Source of the DNA: DASQQQ01 sp036390995
GTDB lineage: Bacteria; Actinomycetota; UBA4738; HRBIN12
Direction of reading: 5' to 3'
Length of the DNA: 13,927 bases
NCBI GenBank assembly: GCA_036390995.1
Contig: DASWAT010000073.1
Span: forward strand, 1 to 13,927
The translations under genes and the position numbers were made by a program. Shown piece after piece: positions 1 through 5,883 of this stretch. Under the pieces are notes generated by a model. It saw only the letters and a list, made by a program, of their open reading frames with translations. It had not been told where the DNA came from and searched no databases. How positions within the stretch are numbered: position 1 is the stretch's first letter; every line of letters begins with the position of its first letter.

Positions 1-21
1 CCTCAGTGGGGGCGATGCCAC

Positions 22-108
22 GCTCCTATCAAGCCACGCCGGCCGGTCTCCTACGTCCGAGGGGCGGCAAAAGCCGTGCTGCCCACGAAGGGCACCCATG
101 CTAGGAGC
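22..108 (+). other. Possible folded RNA/DNA segment (weak candidate)
   Basis: The 247 bases before the first gene hold no convincing coding region. Within them, GCTCCTA (22-28) is complementary to TAGGAGC (102-108). Between these arms sit two small hairpins, CGGC-AAAA-GCCG (65-76) and TGCCC-ACGAA-GGGCA (80-94). Together they could form a multi-branched structure. I could not match it to a known riboswitch, and it is not a tRNA because a T-arm is missing. A 7-bp pairing over about 90 nt of GC-rich sequence is not rare by chance, so this is only a candidate. Confidence 0.15.
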
Positions 109-191
109 CAACCCCTCGGACACCGACCAGCTTGACACTGACGCCCATGCTATCCGGGCGGCCGAGGTCGCGCCCGTCACTCCGATCGCGA

Positions 192-197
192 TAGGAT
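192..197 (+). promoter_or_regulatory. Candidate -10 element for the cNMP-domain gene
   Basis: TAGGAT fits the TANNNT pattern of actinobacterial -10 boxes. Transcription would start near 204, giving a leader of about 44 nt that contains the ribosome-binding site at 233-239. No -35 consensus is visible at 16-18 nt upstream. Similar TAGGAT or TAGCAT hexamers occur before three other transcription units in this window, which supports the reading. Confidence 0.35.
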
Positions 198-232
198 CGG
201 TGCGCCGAAGAGGCGGCCCCGCGATGGGCTGC

Positions 233-239
233 AAGGAGG
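233..239 (+). promoter_or_regulatory. Strong ribosome-binding site deciding the GTG start at 248
   Basis: AAGGAGG lies 8 nt before GTG 248. It is a near-perfect anti-Shine-Dalgarno match at ideal spacing, and it favours GTG 248 over the in-frame ATG codons at 98 and 224, neither of which has such a site. Confidence 0.7.
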
Positions 240-247
240 TCGAGACG

Positions 248-667
248 GTGACCGAGCAGACCGTGGCAGACATGATCGCCCAGGTCCCGATGTTCTCCAA
301 CTGCACGAAACGCGAGCTCTCGGTCATCGTGCGGGCCGCGAAGGTGGTCAACCATCGCAAGGGAGCGGTGATCGCCCACGAGGGCCAGCGCGGGTTGGGT
401 CTGTTCGTGATCATGGATGGAACATGCTCGGTCACGATCGGCGGACTGCCGAAGGTAACGCTTGGTCCCGGGGACTTCTTCGGCGAGATCGCGCTCCTCG
501 ACGGTGGCCCGCGGACCGCCACGGTCACTGCCCTCACCGACGTCCGCCTTGCCGGCATCACCGAGTGGGTGTTCCGGGGCCTGTTGCAGGAGCACCCTTC
601 GATCGCGATCAGGACGCTCGAGTCGGTCGCCGGCCGGCTTCGCTCCGTGGCCAAGGAGCCGGTCTAG
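248..667 (+). CDS. Stand-alone cyclic-nucleotide-binding domain protein (Crp-like sensor domain, no DNA-binding domain)
   Basis: The 139-residue product is a single cNMP-binding beta-barrel. It shows a helical lead-in with MIAQVPMFSNCTKREL (residues 9-24), a barrel with the GLFVIMDG strand (51-58), and the phosphate-binding cassette GDFFGEIALLDGGPRTATV (75-93). The cassette has the glutamate (E80) and arginine (R89) that contact the cyclic phosphate and ribose in CRP/PKA domains. It ends soon after the C-helix, so the winged-helix output of CRP/FNR regulators is absent; output must come from a partner or the domain is only a binder. GTG 248 is chosen for its ribosome-binding site. In-frame extension to 98 gives residues unlike the family. 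The hydrolase gene begins 13 nt later, suggesting cotranscription. The ligand (cAMP or other) is inferred from the family, not shown. Confidence 0.85.
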   Translation: MTEQTVADMIAQVPMFSNCTKRELSVIVRAAKVVNHRKGAVIAHEGQRGLGLFVIMDGTCSVTIGGLPKVTLGPGDFFGEIALLDGGPRTATVTALTDVRLAGITEWVFRGLLQEHPSIAIRTLESVAGRLRSVAKEPV

Positions 668-680
668 CGGCCGGCCTCCG

Positions 681-1454
681 GTGGCCTGGCTCTCGAGACC
701 CGACGGCTGCCGGCTCTTCTTCGAGGTTCACGGCGATCCGAAGCGTCGTCCGCTCGTCCTGTTGGAGGGGATGGGCGGCGACCTCTCGGGCTGGCGCCGG
801 AACATCCCGCACCTTGCGGCGGAGCTGTTCGTGGTCGGCTACGACTTCCGTGGCAACGGGCGTTCCGACGCGCCCGACGGGCCCGTCACCATGTCCACCT
901 TCGTGGACGACACGATCGCGCTCCTCGACGAGTTGCGGATCGAGCGCGCGCATCTGTACGGCCAGTCCTTCGGCGGCATGGTGGCCCAGGAGCTCGTCCT
1001 CCGCCATCCACAACGGGTCGGCGCGCTCGTGCTCGCCTGCACCCACGCCGGTGGGGGGCACGTGGTCCGTACCCGGGCCAAGGTGCCGAAAGACCGCCCG
1101 TACCTGGCGCTGTACGCACCGCGCTTCGCCGCCGAGCACCTCGAGCACGTCCTGGAAGACCTGCGAGTGGGGGCACGGAACCCGCAGGCGCCGCACGCGG
1201 GGAAGCGGCAGTGGGAGGCCGTGCAGGGCTTCGACGCGCACGATCGCCTGCCCGAGATCATGGCGCCCACGCTCGTGTTGCACGGTAGCGAGGACATGAT
1301 GATCGATCCCGAGAACGCCCGCGTGCTGGCATCGCGCATCCCCGGCGCCGAGCTGCGCCTGCTCGAGGGGGCCGGTCACCTGTACCACTCGGAACAGGCG
1401 GAGCGGGCCGACGAGATCGTCCTGGACTTCCTCCGGAGGCATCACGATGCCTGA
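681..1454 (+). CDS. Alpha/beta-fold hydrolase
   Basis: This 257-residue protein has the full catalytic framework of the alpha/beta hydrolase fold. The nucleophile elbow is GQSFGG (94-99, Ser96), the acid is in HGSEDMMID (201-209, Asp205 most likely), and the base is His233 in EGAGHLYH. An oxyanion-region segment, LLEGMGGDLSGW, lies near residues 27-38. It is probably cytoplasmic, as no signal peptide is seen. The substrate cannot be read from sequence; esterases, lactonases and haloperoxidase-like enzymes all share these motifs. The start is GTG 681, which retains the first beta-strands. It lacks a clear ribosome-binding site, so translation may be coupled to the cNMP-domain gene ending 13 nt upstream. 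The 3' end overlaps the next gene by 8 nt, consistent with one operon. Confidence 0.88.
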   Translation: MAWLSRPDGCRLFFEVHGDPKRRPLVLLEGMGGDLSGWRRNIPHLAAELFVVGYDFRGNGRSDAPDGPVTMSTFVDDTIALLDELRIERAHLYGQSFGGMVAQELVLRHPQRVGALVLACTHAGGGHVVRTRAKVPKDRPYLALYAPRFAAEHLEHVLEDLRVGARNPQAPHAGKRQWEAVQGFDAHDRLPEIMAPTLVLHGSEDMMIDPENARVLASRIPGAELRLLEGAGHLYHSEQAERADEIVLDFLRRHHDA

Positions 1455-2382
1455 GGGACCTGGCTCCGTCCCGGACGAGGTTCGGGCCCTGGCGGCCGAA
1501 CGGGACGAGCGCCGGAAAGCGAAGGACTTCGCCGCCGCGGATGCCCTCCGCGACCGGATCGCCGAGTTCGGTTACCGGGTGGTGGACTCGCCCGAGGGTG
1601 CGAGCTTCGAATCGCTGGAGACCGAGGAGTCCGAGGGCCCCCCGCGCATACCCGCCGCCGGGGTGCCGTCCGCTCTCGGCGAGCCCGCGACGTTCGATGC
1701 GAGCGTCCACTGGGTGGTCGAGGGATGGCCCGAGGACGTGGCCCGGGCCTTGGCCGCGTTCCGCGCGGCGCAGGGGGATCGCACCGTCCAGTACGTGGTG
1801 ACGGAGGTGGCCGGCACCCATCCCTCCGTGTTCGGCGAGGGCGTCGAGGTCATCCCGCTCGAGGAAGGGACGGGCTGGGCCGCGGCCCGCAACGCCGGCC
1901 TTCGGCGCTCGCGGGGTCGCATCGTCCTCGCGATGGATGGATCGATCGAGCCCGAGGGGGACGTCTTCGGGCCGCTCGAGGAGGCCCTTGCGGACCCGAC
2001 CGTCGGCGTGTGCGGCCCGTTCGGGATCGTGACCACGAACCTGCAGGACTTCGAGGCATCCGACGGTCCCGAGGTGGACGCCATCGAGGGCTACCTGATG
2101 GCCTTCCGCCGCGACATCCTCACCACGGTTGGGCTCTTCGACGAGAAGTTCCGTTGGTACCGGACCGCGGACATCGAGTACTCGTTCCGGGTCAAGGACG
2201 CCGGGCTCCGGGCGCTGGTGATCCCGGTGCCGGTGCGAAGGCACGAGCATCGGATGTGGTTCCACACCCCCTCGGCCGAGCGGGCGAAGTGGTCGAAGCG
2301 CAACTACTACCGGTTCCTCGACCGGTTCCGGGGACGTTTCGACCTGCTGGTGAGCGGGTCCGCGGACGAACGCCCGCGCTAG
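1447..2382 (+). CDS. Fusion: CysRS C-terminal-like hairpin + divergent GT2-type glycosyltransferase domain
   Basis: The protein is 311 residues. Residues about 11-50 (EVRALAAERDERRKAKDF, then ADALRDRIAEFGYRVVDSPEG) closely follow the helical hairpin and tail that end bacterial cysteinyl-tRNA synthetases. An acidic, Pro-rich linker (51-80) leads into a glycosyltransferase-2-like domain (about 85-300). That domain keeps GWAAARNAGLRRSRGRIVLAMDG (143-165), a conserved-looking GYLMAFRRDIL segment (215-225) and ADIEYSFRVKDAG (241-253), the usual ED-type catalytic loop. The canonical early VVDN-S motif is replaced by VVTEVAG (117-123), and the metal-binding DxD is reduced to D164-G-S, so donor binding must differ or activity may be lost. 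ATG 1447 overlaps the hydrolase by 8 nt, and CGGAGG is at 1434-1439. Its stop shares CTAG with the convergent ftsH stop. GT activity is inferred; acceptor and donor are unknown. Confidence 0.82.
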   Translation: MPEGPGSVPDEVRALAAERDERRKAKDFAAADALRDRIAEFGYRVVDSPEGASFESLETEESEGPPRIPAAGVPSALGEPATFDASVHWVVEGWPEDVARALAAFRAAQGDRTVQYVVTEVAGTHPSVFGEGVEVIPLEEGTGWAAARNAGLRRSRGRIVLAMDGSIEPEGDVFGPLEEALADPTVGVCGPFGIVTTNLQDFEASDGPEVDAIEGYLMAFRRDILTTVGLFDEKFRWYRTADIEYSFRVKDAGLRALVIPVPVRRHEHRMWFHTPSAERAKWSKRNYYRFLDRFRGRFDLLVSGSADERPR

Positions 2383-4418
2383 GACGTGGGGTCGACGGTG
2401 ACCGGAGGTGGCGGAACCGTTGCGGCCGGCGCCTGCGGAAGCTCCTGGGTCGGCCGTCCCGCCCCGTTCCCGCCGTTGCCAAGTGCGATCCGAGCCCGTG
2501 CCTCCTCGATCGTGGGGATGGGCCTCGATCCTTCGACGAAGGCCGTGAGATCGGCTCCCTCGATCACCTCGGTGACCATGAGGAGACCGGAGAGCTTCTC
2601 GAGCAGCTCGCGCCGTTCCTCCAGGGTCGTGCGGGCGCGTGTGTGGGCCTCCTCGACGAGGCGCTTCACCTCGTCGTCCACGAGCGCGGCAAGCTCTGGG
2701 GACAGCTCGGGGGCCGCGCCGGGGAACAGCATGCGCCCCTCGGGGCTGCGGAACCCGTCGTTGCCGAACGAGATCGGCCCGACCCTGTCGCTCATCCCGT
2801 ATTCCGTGACCATGGCGCGGGCGATCTCGGTGGCCCGCTGCAGGTCGTTCTGGGCGCCGGTGGAGATCTGTTTGAAGCCGAGCTCCTCGGCGGTGCGGCC
2901 GCCGAGGAGGATCGCCAGCCGGTCCTTGAGCTCGGGCTCGGTGAGGAGATAGCGATCCTCGAGCGGGCGCTGCATCGTCATGCCGAGCGCCGCGGCTCCA
3001 CGCGGGATGATCGACACCCGGTGGACGGGGTCGGCCGTGGGCATGTCCAGCGCCACGAGCGCGTGCCCCATCTCGTGCTTCGCGACGATCTCGCGCTCCT
3101 TCTCGGACATCACCCGGCTCTTCCGCTCCAAGCCGGCCGTCACGCGGTCGATGGCCTCCTCGAGCTCGGCCATCGTCACGGAGTTCTTCTCGGCCCGGGC
3201 GGCCAGCAAGGCGGCCTCGTTCACGACGTTGGCCAGGTCGGCCCCGGTGAACCCCGGCGTCCTAGAGGCGAGCAGGCGCAGGTCCACGCTGGGATCGAGG
3301 GCCACGCCCCGGGCGTGCACCCGCAGGATCGCCTCGCGGCCCCGCAGGTCGGGGCGGTCCACGACGACCTGCCGGTCGAAACGGCCCGGCCGGATCAACG
3401 CGGGGTCCAGGACGTCGGGCCGGTTCGTGGCGGCCATGATGATGACGCCCTTCGACGAGTCGAAACCGTCCATCTCGACGAGGAGCTGGTTCAGGGTCTG
3501 CTCGCGCTCGTCGTGCGCGCCGAACCCTGCCCCGAGCGCTCCGGCCCGGCCCTTGCCGATGGTGTCGAGCTCGTCGAGGAACACGAGGGCGGGCGCCTTG
3601 TCCTTCGCCTGCTGGAACAGCTCGCGCACGCGAGCGGCGCCAAGGCCCACGAACATCTCGACGAACTCCGAGCCGGACATGAAGAAGAAGGGCACGTTGG
3701 CTTCACCGGCCACGGCCCGGGCCAGCAGGGTCTTGCCGCACCCCGGAGGGCCGAGCAGCAGCACGCCCTTGGGGATCCGGCCGCCCAGGCGCTGGTACTT
3801 CTTGGGGTGCTTCAGGAAATCGACGATCTCGCGGAGCTCCTCGACGGCTTCGTCCACCCCCGCGACGTCCGCGAACGTGGTCTTCATCTCCTTGCGGTCG
3901 TAGATCTTCACCCGGTTGCGCCCGAGGTTCAGGGCGGCGGAGCTCTGCGCCCCGCTCATGCGGCGGATGAGGAAGAACCACAGTAAGCCGAACAGGAGCA
4001 GCGGTACGATCCATCCGACGAGGAAGCTCGACCATGCGTTGGGCTGCACGCCCGTGAAGCGGACGTTGCTGCTCTGCAGCAGCTCCGTGAGCTGCGTGGT
4101 GCCTTGGAGGATCGGCGGGATCTCGGACGTGAAGTCGACGTTGGTGCTGCCCTCCTTGTACGTCCCGCTGACCGAGGTCTGCGAGATGTTGACCGTCCCG
4201 ACGATGTCGCCCTGCTCGACCTTCTGGAGGAAGTCCGAGTAGTCGAGCGGGGTCGGCCGGGGGGCGGCCAGGTAGTTGAACAGGACCAGGAGCAGCAGGA
4301 AGCCGATCACCCACACCCAGGGTGACGTGCGCAGACGCCGGGGCTCGCCGGGGTTTCCCCCGCCGAAGTCGAACCCGCTCCAGCGCCCTCTCCGGTTGTT
4401 GTCGCCGCTTCCTGCCAT
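2379..4418 (-). CDS. ftsH: ATP-dependent zinc metalloprotease FtsH
   Basis: This is a membrane AAA+ protease that extracts and degrades membrane and soluble proteins. The 679-residue product has two transmembrane segments (about 33-51 and 130-150) around an external domain, then the AAA module. This contains Walker A GPPGCGKT (223-230), pore motif FVG (256-258), Walker B ending in D282-E283, and the second region of homology ATNRPDVLDPALIRPGRFDR (330-349). The peptidase has HEMGH (448-452, catalytic E449) and the third zinc ligand D525 in GAQND. It ends in a Pro/Thr-rich tail (from about 655). Departures from common forms are Cys in Walker A, LDELD in place of IDEID, and GLGAARVRELF after the pore. 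ATG 4418 is chosen because it starts a normal FtsH N-terminus; the in-frame opening to 4529 adds residues unlike the family. The ribosome-binding site is weak. Confidence 0.96.
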   Translation of the reverse strand: MAGSGDNNRRGRWSGFDFGGGNPGEPRRLRTSPWVWVIGFLLLLVLFNYLAAPRPTPLDYSDFLQKVEQGDIVGTVNISQTSVSGTYKEGSTNVDFTSEIPPILQGTTQLTELLQSSNVRFTGVQPNAWSSFLVGWIVPLLLFGLLWFFLIRRMSGAQSSAALNLGRNRVKIYDRKEMKTTFADVAGVDEAVEELREIVDFLKHPKKYQRLGGRIPKGVLLLGPPGCGKTLLARAVAGEANVPFFFMSGSEFVEMFVGLGAARVRELFQQAKDKAPALVFLDELDTIGKGRAGALGAGFGAHDEREQTLNQLLVEMDGFDSSKGVIIMAATNRPDVLDPALIRPGRFDRQVVVDRPDLRGREAILRVHARGVALDPSVDLRLLASRTPGFTGADLANVVNEAALLAARAEKNSVTMAELEEAIDRVTAGLERKSRVMSEKEREIVAKHEMGHALVALDMPTADPVHRVSIIPRGAAALGMTMQRPLEDRYLLTEPELKDRLAILLGGRTAEELGFKQISTGAQNDLQRATEIARAMVTEYGMSDRVGPISFGNDGFRSPEGRMLFPGAAPELSPELAALVDDEVKRLVEEAHTRARTTLEERRELLEKLSGLLMVTEVIEGADLTAFVEGSRPIPTIEEARARIALGNGGNGAGRPTQELPQAPAATVPPPPVTVDPTS

Positions 4419-4493
4419 ACGCCCATCTTCGCATCCCCCGGAGCATGTGACAGTCCCGGGGTGGTCGCGCTCTGCGTCGGGCGCGCGGCTCCG

Positions 4494-4499
4494 TACGAT
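4494..4499 (+). promoter_or_regulatory. Weak candidate -10 for the sigma-factor operon
   Basis: The 194 nt between the ftsH start (4418) and the sigma start (4613) must carry promoters in both directions. TACGAT fits TANNNT on the plus strand but has no recognisable -35. I do not see a convincing GGAAT-N18-GTT type sigma-R self-promoter, and no clear ftsH promoter on the minus strand. Confidence 0.2.
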
Positions 4500-4519
4500 T
4501 CCGGGATACTGAGAGGTCG

Positions 4520-4539
4520 GCACCGGCAACCTTCGGTGC
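4520..4539 (+). promoter_or_regulatory. Inverted repeat in the sigma-factor leader
   Basis: GCACCG (4520-4525) and CGGTGC (4534-4539) form a perfect 6-bp inverted repeat with an 8-nt loop, about 75 nt before the sigma start. It could be an operator half-site pair or a leader hairpin. No known operator was matched. Confidence 0.2.
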
Positions 4540-4612
4540 GCGAGGCAGGAGCGGTTCGAGGTCGGAGGAGGGTCCTCGGTGGTGTCGGGAGCTGCGCCTA
4601 TGGGGGAGCCGG

Positions 4613-5200
4613 GTGGCTCGTAGCCGGTCCGCGCCGATCGACGATCCTGCCCTGAAGGAGCGGTTCGAGCGGGAGGTCCTCCCGCTCCTGCCGAACCTGT
4701 ACGGCGCGGCCCTTCGCATGACGCGGAACCCAGCCGACGCCGAGGACCTGGTCCAAGAGACGTACTTACGCGCCTACCGTGGCTTCTCGGGATTCCAGGA
4801 AGGCACCAACGTGCGCGCGTGGATGTACCGCATCCTCACGAACACGTTCATCAACTCCTACCGCAAGCGACAGCGTCAGCCGGTCACCGTGCCGGACGAG
4901 GACATCGAGGACTGGTTCCTCTACGACAAGCTGGGCGATGCTGGCATCGAGTCCTCGGCCGAGAGCGAGGTGCTCGACCGCCTGCCCGATGAGGACGTGC
5001 AGCGGGCCCTGGAGGCACTTCCCGAGGGGTTCCGGATGGCGGTGCTGCTCGCCGACGTGGAAGGCTTCTCCTACAAGGAGATCGCCGAGATCCTGGAGAT
5101 CCCCATCGGCACGGTCATGTCTCGCCTGCACAGGGGAAGAAAGGCCCTGGAGAAGGCGTTGTGGGAGACGGTACGGGAGCGTGGACTTGTCGCCGATTGA
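4613..5200 (+). CDS. sigR: ECF-type RNA polymerase sigma factor, SigR/SigH-like (thiol-stress group)
   Basis: This alternative sigma factor directs RNA polymerase to stress promoters. Its 195 residues contain region 2 (about 20-90), with NPADAEDLVQETYLRAYRGF (39-58) and the -10-recognition helix around NVRAWMYRILTNTFINSYRK (66-85). Region 4 (about 125-185) has ALEALPEGFRMAVLLADVEG, then FSYKEIAEILEIPIGTVMSR (152-171) as the helix-turn-helix for the -35 box. The linker with EDIEDWFLYDKL is typical of the SigR/SigH (ECF12-like) group. GTG 4613 has GGGGGAG at 4601-4607 as ribosome-binding site. The gene overlaps the RsrA-like anti-sigma by 20 nt, the classic arrangement for this pair. In known systems disulfide stress releases the sigma from its zinc anti-sigma. 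The exact regulon here is inference. Confidence 0.92.
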   Translation: MARSRSAPIDDPALKERFEREVLPLLPNLYGAALRMTRNPADAEDLVQETYLRAYRGFSGFQEGTNVRAWMYRILTNTFINSYRKRQRQPVTVPDEDIEDWFLYDKLGDAGIESSAESEVLDRLPDEDVQRALEALPEGFRMAVLLADVEGFSYKEIAEILEIPIGTVMSRLHRGRKALEKALWETVRERGLVAD

Positions 5201-5441
5201 CTGCAAGCAGGTTCTCCAGCAGATCGAGCTCTACCTCGACGGTGAGCTCGATCCCGCGATGGGCTCCGAGGTGGGTCGCCACCTCGGAGCGTGCAGCCCG
5301 TGCATGGACCACGCGGACTTCAAGCGCCACCTCCGGGAGCTCTTGAAGGCCAAGTGTGGCTGTGGCCAGGTTCCGGCGCACGTGCTGGAGCGGATCCGCA
5401 CCGTCCTGGGCGAAGAGCCGGATCGGCCCGCCGGGGTCTGA
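5181..5441 (+). CDS. rsrA: Zinc-binding anti-sigma factor, RsrA-like
   Basis: The 86-residue protein has the ZAS signature H34-x3-C38-x2-C41 (HLGACSPC) plus the upstream cysteine C8 (SPIDCKQVLQ). This matches the RsrA/RshA set, in which zinc is held by these residues and oxidation of the cysteines frees the sigma factor. The helical segment ELYLDGELDPAMG (16-28) and the tail KCGCGQVPAHVLERIR (58-73) also resemble RsrA. Two further cysteines (C59, C61) lie near the end. GTG 5181 is given as start. TTG 5187 is an alternative because CGGGAG (5174-5179) is better spaced for it, and neither choice affects the motif. The 20-nt overlap with the sigma gene implies translational coupling and balanced stoichiometry. 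Whether mycothiol reduces it, as in Streptomyces and mycobacteria, is not shown by this window. Confidence 0.88.
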   Translation: MDLSPIDCKQVLQQIELYLDGELDPAMGSEVGRHLGACSPCMDHADFKRHLRELLKAKCGCGQVPAHVLERIRTVLGEEPDRPAGV

Positions 5442-5528
5442 TCCGGCGCCGCTTCTACCCATCCTGCTCGCAGGGATCGCCGGATCCCCGCGAACCCTCC
5501 CGCCGGCTGCGTCGAATAGCAGGGCGGC

Positions 5529-5538
5529 AAGGAGGAGG
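5529..5538 (+). promoter_or_regulatory. Very strong ribosome-binding site for the 63-residue zinc protein
   Basis: AAGGAGGAGG ends 8 nt before ATG 5547. It is among the best Shine-Dalgarno matches in the window and supports real expression of a short gene that might otherwise be overlooked. Confidence 0.7.
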
Positions 5539-5546
5539 ACCCGCGG

Positions 5547-5738
5547 ATGATGAAGGGAACCCGGCCGGGACACCTCCCGCCGCCGTCGAAGACGACGGAC
5601 GAGGAGGGCCGCACCTGCGTCGCCCCGGGGTGTGGCACCAGGCTCTCCATCTACAACGCTGGGGACACGTGCTGGCAGCACTCCGAGATCGTCTTCCCGA
5701 ACTACCGGGGAAAGAGGCTGGTCGACCCCCGGGCTTGA
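5547..5738 (+). CDS. Small zinc-finger-like protein (C-x4-C ... C-x2-H), function unknown
   Basis: The 63-residue protein has C24 and C29 in RTCVAPGCGTRLSIYN, followed by C42 and H45 in DTCWQH, a likely CCCH zinc site. The N-terminus is basic and Pro-rich, and the C-terminus ends with NYRGKRLVDPRA. I recognise the CGT-LS-YN pattern as the kind of small conserved zinc protein seen in actinobacterial genomes, but know no assigned function. It lies 105 nt after the anti-sigma gene and has its own strong ribosome-binding site. A perfect hairpin terminator follows 38 nt after its stop, so it probably ends the sigR-rsrA transcript. A redox or zinc-related role would suit that position, but this is inference only. 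The first two codons are both ATG; the upstream one fits the spacing best. Confidence 0.75.
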   Translation: MMKGTRPGHLPPPSKTTDEEGRTCVAPGCGTRLSIYNAGDTCWQHSEIVFPNYRGKRLVDPRA

Positions 5739-5776
5739 CGGGTCCCGCGCTCCCCCCTCCCGATGCGCGGGAGCCT

Positions 5777-5807
5777 CGAAGAACGGCCCCTCGAGGGCCG
5801 TTCTTCG
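5777..5807 (+). terminator. Intrinsic hairpin terminator, 13-bp perfect stem
   Basis: CGAAGAACGGCCC (5777-5789) pairs perfectly with GGGCCGTTCTTCG (5795-5807) around a 5-nt loop. The following bases lack a run of T, as is common for terminators in high-GC bacteria. It sits between the zinc-protein stop (5738) and the next promoter (5835), so it insulates the sigma operon from the PAS operon. Confidence 0.8.
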
Positions 5808-5834
5808 CTATTCCCGGGCGAACTCGTGGCGGCG

Positions 5835-5840
5835 TAGGAT
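5835..5840 (+). promoter_or_regulatory. Candidate -10 element for the PAS/PIG-L operon
   Basis: TAGGAT lies 28 nt after the terminator and 43 nt before ATG 5884. A start near 5847 would give a leader of about 37 nt containing the purine-rich ribosome-binding site at 5865-5878. The -35 is poor (TTCCCG at 5811-5816, 18-nt spacer). Confidence 0.35.
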
Positions 5841-5883
5841 GCGGCCCCTGAGATGGCTGGAACCGAGGGAGGGAGGGATCCGC

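Noticed and set aside
22..110. A tRNA-like arrangement (7-bp acceptor-like pairing followed by CCA-like bases).
   Set aside because: There is no T-arm or T-loop next to the 3' arm, and no anticodon or D-arm could be drawn.
132..137. A perfect TTGACA.
   Set aside because: No -10 box lies 16-18 nt downstream; the nearest AT-rich hexamer (TATCCG at 151) is only 13 nt away.
98..247. In-frame upstream extension of the cNMP-domain gene (ATG 98 or ATG 224).
   Set aside because: The residues do not resemble the domain family, neither ATG has a ribosome-binding site, the likely -10 box lies at 192, and GTG 248 has an ideal AAGGAGG.
1725..3986. A 753-codon open frame on the plus strand crossing the glycosyltransferase and running antisense to ftsH.
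   Set aside because: It overlaps two well-supported genes, its translation is low-complexity Arg/Pro/Gly/His-rich, and long antisense open frames are expected in very GC-rich DNA.
5473..5488. Hairpin GGGATC-GCCG-GATCCC after the anti-sigma gene, considered as a terminator.
   Set aside because: The stem is only 6 bp with no T tract, and the next gene has no clear promoter of its own, so read-through is more likely.
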